Notes: generated by a model not told the origin, from the letters alone. Positions 1 through 8,606 are shown, counted from the stretch's first letter. The stretch is 18,098 nucleotides of DNA from Cyclostephanos tholiformis (GCA_036939975.1 JALLPB010000870.1:1-18098); one strand, 5' to 3'. Program-made: numbers and translations.

Positions 1-1315
1 GTAAATTTCATATGTCGACCCAAGTATATGAAAAATGCAAAATTTTGCGCTGAATCCAATCGTTGCGTCCGGGTGTTCTGAAAACGATCGCGTCGCGTTG
101 CAATTTAATTCCTCCTATTTTTAATTTTCTGACTAATTTAGACCTAGGTTGTACATAGAACGAGCTAATTACCTTAGATTCTGGGAAATTTTCCTGTCTG
201 TTGCTTATGCCCCAGCATTGCTTATGCCCTGGCAAAAATGGTAGAGGTAATTATTGTAATACTCCTTTATATATCCATTAGCTTACAAATTTGTTTTATA
301 CATAAGAATAAGTGCAAATGGATGACAAATGTCCTCACAACCAACAAAAATAGAACACCTCCATGGTGGAGCCTTTCACCAGGTCTATTGGCATGGCTAT
401 GACGAACAAGGAAAAACCCACCATCTTCATGGCAGGGTTGTCAATGGTTTTTTCTAATTATGTTGATTGGCCGAGAAAAAAAAATTAATAAACTCATGGA
501 TTTTATTTTATTTGCTCATAGATTTTATTTTATTTGTTTATCATCCAAACTTGTTAGCCCCATTAATGATGGAATTATGCTTCCCCTCACACTCCCTTCT
601 GATCAAACCTCTTCCCCTGTCTCACTGCCTAGGTTCCGCCCACGTGCTATTGGTTGATGATGTGTGGGTGAAATGAAGAAATTTATGAGAATATTATGAC
701 TACATTTAGATTAAATGTGTGCCGATGTGTAGAATTCCATATGTAAGAATTTGGTATACTTAGTGCAGAATACCTGACTCAGTATTACATAGAATCTTTG
801 ATTCTACAAAGTAATGTTGTATACAATGTGCTGTATCTTCCCACGTGTTAGATTGTCCATCTGTCTTCTAGATAGATAAGATCTTATGTTCAAGATTGGT
901 CTGTCTGTAGGTGACAGTCTGTCTGTATGTATACCGGGACTTGCCTCTTGCTAGTCTCGTGCCTTTTAGCGATTATATTTGCTAACTATCACCAAGCACA
1001 GGTGACACAACACCATGCACAGAGAGTGTGTCACTGGTAATAAAAATGGGGGGATACAGTTAGGCTTCTTGGTCTTAATTTAGAGGGCAGAAAATCCCCC
1101 CTTTTTTGTACATGTTGCAAGTATGATAGATGATATATTGTTCTTAAGGTACACTACTTTTGAACACTACAAAAAACTAAATGTAACAGTAGTGTAGAAG
1201 AGTGCTCCAACTAGGATGACAACCAGTCTACTATCCAGAGTTGATGCTTTTGGTTTATTGTTTCACCGTTCCCAACATTGTGATAGTTCCTATCAAGGAG
1301 AGATTGGGGTAGTCT
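1..1315. other. AT-rich intergenic stretch, no gene seen
   Basis: I see no convincing gene here. The open frames are short and have no recognisable motifs. A 75-codon minus-strand frame at 8-235 has a slightly protein-like composition but matches nothing I know. The stretch holds a 22-bp tandem duplication at 494-537, a hairpin around 788-808 with 7-bp arms, and an inverted pair near 1001-1030 built on GTGACAC/GTGTCAC. It probably continues the mobile-element debris seen further right. Confidence 0.5.
494..537. repeat. 22-bp direct tandem repeat, two copies
   Basis: Positions 494-515 and 516-537 are two adjacent copies of a T-rich 22-bp unit that begins TCAT and contains GATTTTATTTTATTTG. 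They differ at two positions (unit positions 5 and 22). This looks like a simple local duplication in AT-rich DNA. No function is implied. Confidence 0.85.
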
Positions 1316-2334
1316 TCATAAGGGTGCGTATCTTCTCCAAGATAGCATTGTGCTGGACAGAGAGATCAGGCCATTGATTTTGTGATGGATGTCCATTCCT
1401 TGTTTGTGTGTCAAATTCAGGAGGGTTTTCAGAAAGGATATTCCCCATTTCTTGATGAGTGACTTCCTGCTGGATGAAAACTGGTGCCAGAAAGTTTGGA
1501 TAGTATCCAAAAAGAGGGTGGGGATGTGAGCCTCAACAAAGCAATTCCATCCTAGGCAAACCTGTGTTTGAGAAAGGTGTAGGTGGTGGGAGTTGGGTGG
1601 AGCACAGCTCTTCATTGTGATAGTGCCCTAACCATGCAGGTATGATTCTAAAATCCCAATGAGGGTGGGATCTGTATTCACCATTTCCAGGCAGGCAACA
1701 ACTTTGTTGTTGTTTGACTCACAGAGAAGTGCAACTTGGCCATCATGTTGCAGTGGGTCATATGTTTTGAATCATTTTGCTTTTGCATACCACAGTTAGG
1801 GTAGATGTTGTTAGTGCCGGTGTCCCAAAGCAAGTGCTTGCTATTTGAACCACACCAGCCAGATAATAGTAAAAAGAGCCTTTTGAGCTCTACATGAAAA
1901 ACATACTGGAGCCTATGTAGGAATTCCGGCTGAAAATGTTCTCCGGTAGTGAGCAAAATGGGACCATGGCCAAAACTCATCGATGACGGCTCTTTGTTTG
2001 ACCCCTTGCTGTCGTCTGATGCCAAACCCCCGGCACCGGTAGCCACGTCACACCATCCCCTTGCAATGTGTGTCACGGCTTGGTTCAATTTTGCAGGTGA
2101 GGCAAGTGCCAGCACACTTTACCACTGGGGCGGGGGGAATTGTCCAAATATGAAACATCGTCGAATATTGCTCTAAATGCTTAATAAATGTGGCTTTGGA
2201 GGGCAGAGATGACAAAAAGTAACTAATTTGCTTATTTAATGTATTTATTATTGTCCGGCTATCACCATGCTGTTTGATTGTTGCATTGTGGCTGATCATT
2301 TTGATTTTTAGGCGGTCAATCCCCCCAATGCAAC

Positions 2335-2418
2335 TGTGTGGTGGTAGATAGCAAGTGGTGGGAGGTGTTGCCATGTTGCACAATGCCTAAGTTATCACAC
2401 TCCTCCAAGATGATGGGG
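2335..2418 (-). repeat. Direct repeat copy A (CDNLG-encoding segment)
   Basis: This is copy A of an imperfect direct repeat whose other copy is at 2495-2582. Within the best block (2364-2418 against 2528-2582) I count 49 of 55 identical bases, a period of 164 bp. Both copies encode, on the minus strand, a segment of the form PIIL(E/D)(E/D)CDNLG followed by QHGN. The duplication therefore includes part of the decayed retroelement-like frame. Confidence 0.85.
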
Positions 2419-2494
2419 TAGTACTAAGGCCCCATTTTATCCCTGGACTGCTGCATGTAGGATCAGTAGAATATGGAGTAGATCAGCGTGTGTC

Positions 2495-2582
2495 TGTGTG
2501 GTGATAGCGAGTGGTGGGTGGTTGGGGGGTGTTGCCATGTTGCATGACGCCTAAGTTATCACAGTCATCCAAGATGATAGGG
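2495..2582 (-). repeat. Direct repeat copy B (CDNLG-encoding segment)
   Basis: This is the partner of 2335-2418. It lies in a minus-strand frame that stays open from 3055 to 2483 (190 codons, ending RYHHTDTR). Two of the six differences in the core block turn Glu-Glu into Asp-Asp, and others turn Ile-Val into Val-Met. These mild replacements suggest the copies may have diverged while still coding, though six differences are too few to be sure. Confidence 0.85.
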
Positions 2583-2600
2583 CAATTCCTTGTCCCCAAA

Positions 2601-3255
2601 GGATCAGTTGTATAATATTTGCACACCAAGGATCTCACCACGGTAGCTCCCGGCTGCCTCTGATTTTTCTGCAATTGTGCATATGTAGACTGAGCCTTTT
2701 TGTGTGCAATATATAGTCGTATTATAACAGCAGCAGAGCATGCATATAGTTCCCAAGGTCGACATTCATGCATTTGAGAGGGCATATACCAGTCATGATT
2801 TCCTCTGCTGATAAGCTTTTGTGTAATATTCGATATCGATAGTTTGGCATTCGCAGAGGACAATGCAATAGACGTACGTGTACAATCAGGGAAGCGATGT
2901 CTGGAACCCTTATGCCCAAAATGGTGTGAAAACAGTGTCATCAGCGAATGATCACCATCACGAATAGGGTGCAACTGGCATGTTTCATTGAATGATGCAT
3001 GCATGTTGAAGTCATGAAGGACTTCTGAGAGTTCTTTCTTACAAAAAAAAACCAAGAGTCTTGTCTATTGCATGGCTACATACTTACAGACGAGCGGAAT
3101 TAATATGGTTGAGCACGAAAAAAACAATTTTCGTACCATATACTGCCACGACCACCACAGTTTTGCACTAAAAGCCTGACGATTATCGTATTCCTACACC
3201 ACAGGAGAGATCCATAATATTATTGCATCGCTTCCCCCACCGCGCATCGATCAAT
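2601..3255. other. Stretch without an identified gene
   Basis: A minus-strand frame (3055 down to 2483) runs through most of this stretch and into repeat copy B. It may be the upstream part of the same decayed element, but residues 1-150 of its translation show no motif I recognise. No reverse transcriptase core or catalytic RNase H residues could be placed. From about 3060 on I see only AT-rich DNA. Confidence 0.4.
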
Positions 3256-3405
3256 TATTGGATGTACACACAAATAACCAAGACGCAAGTAGAGGGAGAG
3301 GGAGGGGGGGAGAGAGGGGAATATAGAATATATATGCAGGCGACGACGGTCGTCTCATGATATATATCGAGACTTGACGAGACACGGACGACGAACGATG
3401 CTAGG
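3256..3405 (+). promoter_or_regulatory. Probable upstream region of the membrane protein gene
   Basis: Ahead of the ATG at 3406 lie an unbroken 31-nt purine (G/A) tract at 3291-3321, TATA-like AT-rich DNA at 3321-3335 (ATATAGAATATATATG), and a hairpin at 3342-3354 (GACGAC, one-base loop, GTCGTC). A short out-of-frame ATG about 10 bases before the start opens a frame of only seven codons (stop TAG at 3418-3420). The promoter role is inferred from position. Confidence 0.35.
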
Positions 3406-4641
3406 ATGGGATCACAAGTAGCGGGCGTCAAAGTAGACGACGACGGTCCGACTGCCGAGGCGCCGCACGACGACGACGACAACGACGACGATGTCGGTGG
3501 ACGAGGCCGGTTGGAATCGCGACAGCACGTCGAACGCAGGTCCGTGGATACCGCCACGGGATTTCACGGCATCCTAATTGACGATGACAACGACATCAAT
3601 ATCAATTATGGATGTTTCAACGGACTCGGCCTAAACGATTTCCGCGATTACAACGACCGAATATATTACAACGGCGGCGGCGATGATGATGGCGATGTTA
3701 GTTGTCACCCCATCCATCGTCGACATTATTGCTGTCCCCAAATCCAATCGAAATGCCTTGGAAATATATACATCGCGTTCCTCTCCCACGGCTGCTTCGT
3801 AATCGCATCCCTGGCATACGTCAAGTTGTCATACGTGGAATTATCATGGTTGCAATATGCGCTAATATACAACGACGTTCCGTACGAAATGCTCAACGAG
3901 GACGACGACGCGACGTGGAGGTCGTGGGTTATGTCGAATCAGGGCAGGTACGCCGTCCAATCGTATTCGTTCGACGATGCGCGCAGGGAATACTACGACG
4001 AGTATACTACGTACTGCACATGGGGCGCGACATTCTTCGTATTCGTGGGCGTGTTGGATTACCTGCGCTACTGGGACACGATGAACGCTTACATGGTACT
4101 CGCGGGATTCGCCGGGATGCTCAGCGGATGGAGCACGAATAACAGGACCATGGCGATGGTGTGGGAGTGCGTTAGCGTCCATCTGTACTTGTTGGAATCT
4201 TACAACCTCCTCAATCGCGATCATTATCATCATCATCACCAGTGTCGCCACGATGATAAAGCCGATCATCGACGGGGTGGCGACGATGGCGATGGGCTTG
4301 ACGATCGCGATGAGAACCAGGGGACCGACGACCGGGACGACAAAGTCGGCGTCACGTGGCGATGGCATTCCATTTTCTATATCGGCGATGTCCTATTCCT
4401 GGTGGGGAGCATAATGGACGTGATGGGGTCCTACCTCGGCGTGTTGGGGATTGTGGGATTGTGGGTGGGATACGCGGATTTGATCGCTTGCTATCTCTGG
4501 CTCGGATGCTCGATCATGAATTGGATGGCGGAGATTTACTTCCTCAGGAGACAGCTGGTTACGTCGATGACAACGACGACGGCGTCGTCGACGATGTCGG
4601 TGGATGACTACTACACGGAATGGGAGATTCAATGTTACTGA
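3406..4641 (+). CDS. Multi-pass membrane protein of unknown family
   Basis: This intronless frame of 411 residues is GC-rich and uses codons like the other cellular genes in the window. I do not recognise the family. The N-terminus is acidic and low in complexity (DDDDNDDD around residues 22-29; Asp-rich to about 98) with no signal peptide. Predicted membrane segments by eye are about 119-140, 203-222, 227-243 (weak), 249-268, 322-343 and 344-369. Between the fourth and fifth lies a polar loop with a His cluster (HYHHHHQC, 273-280) followed by an Asp-rich stretch (292-312). The segments FFVFVGVLDYLRYW (210-223) and LFLVGSIMDVMGSY (330-343) look alike, which hints at an internal duplication. 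The C-terminal tail is Thr/Ser-rich and ends at a TGA. The start is the first in-frame ATG. The acidic and His runs come from GAC/GAT and CAT repeats and may be unconserved. Role and location are unknown. Confidence 0.7.
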   Translation: MGSQVAGVKVDDDGPTAEAPHDDDDNDDDVGGRGRLESRQHVERRSVDTATGFHGILIDDDNDININYGCFNGLGLNDFRDYNDRIYYNGGGDDDGDVSCHPIHRRHYCCPQIQSKCLGNIYIAFLSHGCFVIASLAYVKLSYVELSWLQYALIYNDVPYEMLNEDDDATWRSWVMSNQGRYAVQSYSFDDARREYYDEYTTYCTWGATFFVFVGVLDYLRYWDTMNAYMVLAGFAGMLSGWSTNNRTMAMVWECVSVHLYLLESYNLLNRDHYHHHHQCRHDDKADHRRGGDDGDGLDDRDENQGTDDRDDKVGVTWRWHSIFYIGDVLFLVGSIMDVMGSYLGVLGIVGLWVGYADLIACYLWLGCSIMNWMAEIYFLRRQLVTSMTTTTASSTMSVDDYYTEWEIQCY

Positions 4642-4878
4642 AAGACGGAAACATACGTGACCAATTTGAACCTCCAATTTGGGGGGATTCTGTTGACGAG
4701 TAATGGCTCTCTCCATTGTCCTTTTTTATTTTGTTGGGCCTAGGAAAGGAAATGGGAGGGGATATTGATGATTGACATAGAAGGGGCGATGAATTGCCAC
4801 GCTGTGCTGCCGTCGATCATCCTCCAAAGACCCATGCGAATTTCATTTATATTATTATATACACCTTTTTTTGTTATG

Positions 4879-4884
4879 AATAAA
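4879..4884 (+). terminator. Candidate polyadenylation signal
   Basis: AATAAA lies about 240 bp after the stop of the membrane protein gene, in AT-rich DNA. This is a reasonable but unproven 3'-end signal, since the hexamer is common by chance in such DNA. Confidence 0.3.
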
Positions 4885-5024
4885 TAATAGATACTCTATA
4901 AATCAACTGGCTTTCAAGCCCGAGCAGTAGAGGAGAGTCAAATGCTAGCATTAGCATAATTAAGGATATGGATCAAATATATGACGCTATCTCTACCCCC
5001 CCACACACACACATGCTCCATGCA

Positions 5025-5072
5025 CCCCCCCCCCCCCCCCCCCCCCCCCCCTATCGTCCCCCCCCCCCCCCC
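5025..5072. repeat. Paired poly-C tracts (27 C and 15 C)
   Basis: Positions 5025-5051 are 27 consecutive C. After TATCGT come 15 more (5058-5072). Just upstream is a short C run followed by a CA repeat (about 4996-5012). On the minus strand these are G runs that could form a quadruplex. Run lengths in such DNA are prone to sequencing and assembly error. Confidence 0.9.
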
Positions 5073-5540
5073 AGCAATGATGTCTCGACCGTGACATCGT
5101 CCGATTTTGAACCCCTCCGCGCTCGGTGACAACGTGCGTCGAAAATGGGGAGACATTTCATTGACGGCGATGTAGTAGTAGTAGTCATCAATGGTTGACC
5201 TTGTTGTCACCGTCGTTCGTTCGTCATTCGCGTGGACTTTTCAAGGGTTCAATCGAGAGATGGCGGCGTCGGCAAGGTCGCGTGAGGTCGCACAAGGTGG
5301 GGATTCCAGGGGACCGTGCCCCATCCTTGTTCAAATGGTCGACCGTCCATCGGCAGCAACGTGTCGTCCTCCCCCCCCCGCTCGCGTCGGATGCCTGTTG
5401 GGGGAGGTGGTGCGGGGGGGGAGGAGGGGAGGGACGGGGATGGAGACGCGACAATGCGACACGACGGATATCATCCAACCCCCCCCCCCCCCTCCTCCTC
5501 CTTTGGGAGGGCACGCCCCTTTTCCCTCCCACCTTCAGTC
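5073..5540. other. GC-rich stretch without a credible gene
   Basis: Several overlapping frames are open here on both strands because the DNA is GC-rich and holds C runs (for example 5479-5491) and CTC repeats. Their translations are low-complexity Pro, Gly and Arg strings, and none has a recognisable motif. I leave the stretch unassigned. It could be the regulatory or 5' region of an unrecognised transcript. Confidence 0.5.
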
Positions 5541-5842
5541 ACTAGCTACATATGTAGCTAGTACTAAAACGTGCAAGTTTCATGTAATGAAACTTGTATG
5601 CAAGTTACTTGTTGACGAGTTGCAACAAGAATATGTTGTTCATTTTTCTGCAACACGAACTTGTTGTTCATTTTTCTGCAACACGAACTCGTCAGGTATG
5701 AAATCTACAAATTCCTTCGTCAGAACGTGCAACTCGATTGAGTTGTGCATTTTTGTGCAACTCGATCGAGTTGCACGTTTTTGAGCAACTCGAAAACTTG
5801 CTACTTGCTAACAACTTACATCGGAAGATGCTCGGAAGATGC
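5541..5842. repeat. Cluster of perfect palindromes and tandem repeats (foldback-like)
   Basis: In 300 bp there are several structures. 5541-5562 is a perfect 22-bp palindrome centred on ACATATGT. 5574-5596 has 10-bp arms (CAAGTTTCAT / ATGAAACTTG) around a 3-bp loop. 5613-5621 and 5686-5694 are an inverted pair (TGACGAGTT / AACTCGTCA). 5634-5661 and 5662-5689 are an exact 28-bp tandem repeat. 5727-5754 and 5755-5782 are a second 28-bp tandem pair, whose second copy begins with a perfect 22-bp palindrome (5755-5776, centred on TCGATCGA). 5821-5842 is an exact 11-bp tandem repeat. The words GCAACTCG and CGAGTTGC recur throughout. This looks like a foldback-type or satellite-derived element. No terminal repeats or target duplication could be fixed. 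Confidence 0.75.
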
Positions 5843-6058
5843 AGAGAAGTTGTTTCCAATCTTGCAAAGTTCTGTACCAGGCTACATACATAAAAAAAAT
5901 CCACACTGAGAAAAAAATATTCATTCCCTGATGACAATAATGTAAGTAATTTTTAATTAGTACAAGTACCATACGATACGCCATTACCATTACAACATCA
6001 TGCGCGCGCTCTCACCCAAAAAAAACTCTCAGCTACTTTATCCTACCATAAAAACAAC

Positions 6059-7129
6059 ATGTCTCATTCCGCCGCCACCTCCTCTTCTGCCTCTCCCGCT
6101 GCTGTCTTCAACGAAAGCAGCAGCATCGACGAAGGGGAGGTGAGTTCCGACCTCGCCAACCACTCAGACGACGAGGACGACAACTCCACGTCCGACGAAG
6201 AGGCCGACGACGACGACGACGACGACTTCGACATCGAGTCGATTTTTCGTCGTGACGCCCGGGACATCCAGAACAGGACGTCCCGGGCCGTCGGGACGGT
6301 GGCCATGGAGGACCGCCGCTTCCGCGAGCTCTTCGGAGCAAGCATTAGCATCGTCCTCCATGTTTGGAGCGCCATGGAGGAGTGCGGTCTCCTCCCCAAG
6401 AAGAGCCGTCCAAAGCACCTGCTTTGGACGCTCTATTTTTTGAAGGTCTACCCTCGCGAGGCCGCAGGGTGCTCCGCCGTTGGCGGCGGGGGGGGAGCCA
6501 TCGACCCCAAAACACTACGAAAATGGGTGTGGCTCATGATTGAGCGCATTGGCGAGTTGGCGGACAATGTGGTGAGTGTTTATTTTTATTGCTTGGCATC
6601 GCGACAAAGGACTACTCACCTCCCCCCCTCACCTGCCACCGCTGCACGACAGATCGATTTTAAGAGCAGGTTAGGTGCCCATGACGTGGGTAATGACTGC
6701 TTGATGTCAATCGATGAGACCAACTTCTGCATAATGCAGAAGGGTCTCGCCTTTGCACCACATAAGTATGCGGGGAAGTCCGCGCTCAGATATGAGCTCG
6801 GGATTGACATTCTGGCGGGGAATTTGGTGTGGGTCGGTGGACCCTACCCCGCCGGTAAGTGGAATGATTTGAAGTTTTTTTTGAACAAGCTAGCCCATTG
6901 CCTCGAGCCCGAGGAGCGCGTAGAAGCCAACAATGGCTACATGGGGCACACAGATAAAATAAAGTGCCCCAATAATGACTGCATTCCCGAGGAGAACCTC
7001 GAGATGCAGGTGCACGTGAGGTCTCACCATGAGACCTTCAACGCTCGCCTTAAATTTTGGGAGATCCTCGGGCAGGAATACCGCCACAACATTCTTAAGC
7101 ACAGTAGTGTTTTTATGCATGCGTGGTGA
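6059..7129 (+). CDS. DDE transposase-like gene (IS5/Harbinger-like), C-terminus frameshifted
   Basis: The best model has two exons, 6059-6571 and 6653-7129, giving 329 residues. Numbering follows the spliced protein. The N-terminus is Ser-rich then very acidic (residues 36-60). A conserved helical region follows (FRELFG 88-93; HLLWTLYFLKVYP 120-132; DPKTLRKWVW 149-158). The nuclease-like core has CLMSIDETNF (Asp192), GPYPAGKWNDLKFF (Asp243), VEANNGYMG (261-269) and RSHHETFNARLKFW (Glu298). From family knowledge this resembles DDE transposases repeated in stramenopile genomes, where I remember the third block as ADDGY. Here both Asp appear as Asn. The stop at 7127 is premature: one base lost near 7122 separates it from a tail that reads VVIMQLTVANEEPLFEVKY in the next frame. 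With the frameshift it is probably a recently inactivated copy, or a sequencing error hides an intact one. No terminal inverted repeats were found by eye. Confidence 0.72.
   Translation: MSHSAATSSSASPAAVFNESSSIDEGEVSSDLANHSDDEDDNSTSDEEADDDDDDDFDIESIFRRDARDIQNRTSRAVGTVAMEDRRFRELFGASISIVLHVWSAMEECGLLPKKSRPKHLLWTLYFLKVYPREAAGCSAVGGGGGAIDPKTLRKWVWLMIERIGELADNVVSVYFYCLASRQRTTHLPPSPATAARQIDFKSRLGAHDVGNDCLMSIDETNFCIMQKGLAFAPHKYAGKSALRYELGIDILAGNLVWVGGPYPAGKWNDLKFFLNKLAHCLEPEERVEANNGYMGHTDKIKCPNNDCIPEENLEMQVHVRSHHETFNARLKFWEILGQEYRHNILKHSSVFMHAW
6572..6652 (+). other. Cryptic 81-bp intron inside the transposase frame
   Basis: The segment begins GTGAGTGTTT and ends in CGACAG, with a pyrimidine-rich stretch before the acceptor. 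Its length is a multiple of three and it holds no stop, so an unspliced reading stays open and inserts 27 unrelated residues. Removing it joins ELADNV to IDFKSRLGAHDVGNDCLMS, which is continuous with the expected family spacing. The junction is in phase 0 (exon 1 has exactly 171 codons). Confidence 0.75.
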
Positions 7130-7200
7130 TCATGCAGCTCACCGTTGCAAACGAAGAGCCATTGTTCGAGGTCAAATACGACGATAGCATTTCATCTTAG
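7123..7200 (+). pseudogene. Out-of-frame C-terminal tail of the transposase
   Basis: Starting with GTGGTGATCATG at 7123 the frame reads VVIMQLTVANEEPLFEVKY and ends DDSISS before the TAG at 7198-7200. This fits as the natural end of the upstream protein after HA. A single missing base around 7122 would explain the shift. The tail is 25 codons long. Confidence 0.65.
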
Positions 7201-7212
7201 TAGAGTAATAAC

Positions 7213-7311
7213 AAACTAAAAAAATACAGATTCGTACTTTTTAAGTAATAAACTACGAAATCATACTTATTAAACTATGAATCCATATTTAAACTATGAA
7301 ATCGTACTTTT
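7213..7311. repeat. AT-rich imperfect tandem repeat of about 20 bp
   Basis: Units starting AAACTA recur at 7213 (longer, diverged), 7250, 7272 and 7291, typically of the form AAACTAYGAAATCRTACTT. The array directly follows the transposase tail and could be part of that element's 3' end. Confidence 0.65.
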
Positions 7312-7426
7312 CTCGCAACCTCAATCATGTTATCACGTTGGGGAAGTAAAACAACTCTGCATGTGATACCATTGGAATCGCTGCAAAGAAATCAAAAACG
7401 ACAGAAAATCTCGTAAATGAGAAGCT

Positions 7427-7470
7427 AAAGGTGCTAAATAGACAAAATAGTTTTTGATAGTTCCTACATA
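7427..7470. repeat. Dispersed repeat copy 1 (matches 9041-9087)
   Basis: This 44-bp segment and 9041-9087 share the pattern GGCTAAATA, CAA(A/G)ATAGTTTTT and GTTCCTACATA in the same order and strand, with small gaps. By eye most positions agree. It suggests both flanks carry pieces of one dispersed element. Confidence 0.5.
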
Positions 7471-7723
7471 GAGATTGGGTTTCTCTGTCAACACAACAAC
7501 CCACAAAGGTGAGCACAATATCATGACATCACCTTGACAAAGTGTGGTGCAATAGGAGTCTTGGTTAGCAATCAAGTCATCTTGTAGAGTGGAAGATAAC
7601 TATCTCGTCAAAAAGTATCTTATCGCAGAAACCAGTTAGATCTTGAAATACAGGTGTACATACGGATATTCATTTCTCCTGATTTCTTATGCTGCATATT
7701 TCTGTGGCCACCTAGGTTGGAAA

Positions 7724-7885
7724 TGTCGGTGTCATGTCGGGGATTCCCCCCCAAGCTGACAGACATGGTGACATGTAGGGCCACATGATGGCTATGTCAT
7801 GAACCATGTCGGCGACATGGACCCGTGTTGGCTACTCAGAAGCCATGTCGGTGTCGTGTCGGCATGCCAACATGTCGGCATTATG
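7724..7885. repeat. ATGTCGG-rich repeat stretch
   Basis: The word CATGTCGG, or close variants such as GTGTCGG and ATGTTGG, occurs about seven times. A near-perfect palindrome CCATGTCG-G-CGACATGG lies at 7804-7820. This looks like a decayed minisatellite. Open frames across it have no recognisable protein features. Confidence 0.5.
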
Positions 7886-8039
7886 TTGGCAAGCAAACTA
7901 CTGCTTTTCAGAATATAATCAGCACACAACAATAAAAATGGCGATGCACTGGTGTTCTTGTTGGGAGAGATGGCGTGGCACGGCAGTGTTTGGGAGATGA
8001 GTGTGGGAGGCCATCAATGGTTGCAGTGGCAGCGTTGTG

Positions 8040-8606
8040 TGGCGGCGGCTGCAGAAGATCAGCAATGATGGCATCATCTTTGACATAATGCAACAAGAGG
8101 TGGAGGTCGACACGTTGGACAAGGATGAATGTGACAACCAACTAAAAAAGATGTGGCAATGAAACACAACTCGACATGACGTGTCAGGATAATGAGACGC
8201 AATGCAATGACGCAATGAGACAATGCAACACAATGATGAGACAAACATGGGGATGCAACAACCGGATGCAATGACCAGCAAATGCAATGTAGAGATGGAG
8301 ATGATGCAACACGACAATGCAGCAACCAAATGGACAAAGCAGGCGACATGACAAGAGGCAAAGATGTGACATGACACGATGCAATGCAATGACAAGAAGA
8401 TACAAAAAGAGGCATGACAATGAGACATGATGGCATGACAAGATGTGATGACAAGATGTGATGATGCGATGCAGCACAACATGATGTGGCAATGCGATGG
8501 GTTGATGAGAGGACAAGATGCAGTGCAATGACACAACAACCAACCAAACAACCAAACAACCAAACAACCAAAAACCAAACAACCAAACAACCAAATAACC
8601 AAACAA
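8040..8606. repeat. Simple-sequence region: GATG/CAATG-rich, then CCAAACAA microsatellite
   Basis: About 8160-8530 is dominated by GATG, CAATG and GACA words. From about 8538 to 8606 an 8-bp unit (CCAAACAA) repeats about eight times with small changes. Long minus-strand frames through the region translate to Cys/His/Ser/Leu-rich and Trp-Leu-Phe-Gly-type strings that are by-products of the repeats, not genes. Confidence 0.8.

Larger units (their letters stand above)
1316..2600 (-). pseudogene. Degraded retroelement-like polyprotein remnant (C-terminal part)
   Basis: Read on the minus strand from high to low coordinates, protein-like segments follow one another in different frames. They are CDNLGVMQHGN (about 2530-2580) and its copy CDNLGIVQHGN (about 2366-2416), then a zinc-knuckle-like CGMQKQNDSKHMTHC (about 1740-1790), NTDPTLIGILESYLHG (about 1628-1675), and LGWNCFVEAHIPTLFLDTI with LLNLTHKQGMDIHHKINGL (1370-1560). 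From memory, this order resembles the region after the reverse transcriptase in a repeated family common in diatom genomes: RNase H-like, CxxC...HxxxC, then a Trp-rich tail ending in THxQW.xRN. Stops and frameshifts (for example at 1678 and after the HG at about 1627) break it into at least four pieces, so it cannot be translated as one protein. No reverse-transcriptase YxDD core is visible. The family assignment is inference. Confidence 0.5.

Noticed and set aside
8..235. 75-codon minus-strand frame with mixed composition
   Set aside because: Kept as unassigned. Only 75 codons, no recognised motif, and it begins and ends within AT-rich DNA, so a chance frame cannot be excluded.
460..676. Two overlapping short plus-strand frames
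   Set aside because: The translation is largely produced by the 22-bp T-rich tandem repeat. No coding signal.
3862..4368. 168-codon minus-strand frame opposite the membrane protein gene
   Set aside because: Codon-bias shadow of the sense frame. It has no recognisable features, and the sense frame has coherent membrane segments.
5191..5784. 197-codon plus-strand frame across the GC-rich region and the palindrome cluster
   Set aside because: The translation is low-complexity Pro/Gly/Arg followed by text dictated by tandem repeats. The palindrome units explain the lack of stops, and no motif is present.
5541..7330. Terminal inverted repeats bounding the IS5/Harbinger-like transposase gene
   Set aside because: Comparison by eye of 5540-6058 with the reverse complement of 7200-7400 gave no convincing pair. 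A computed self-alignment would be needed.
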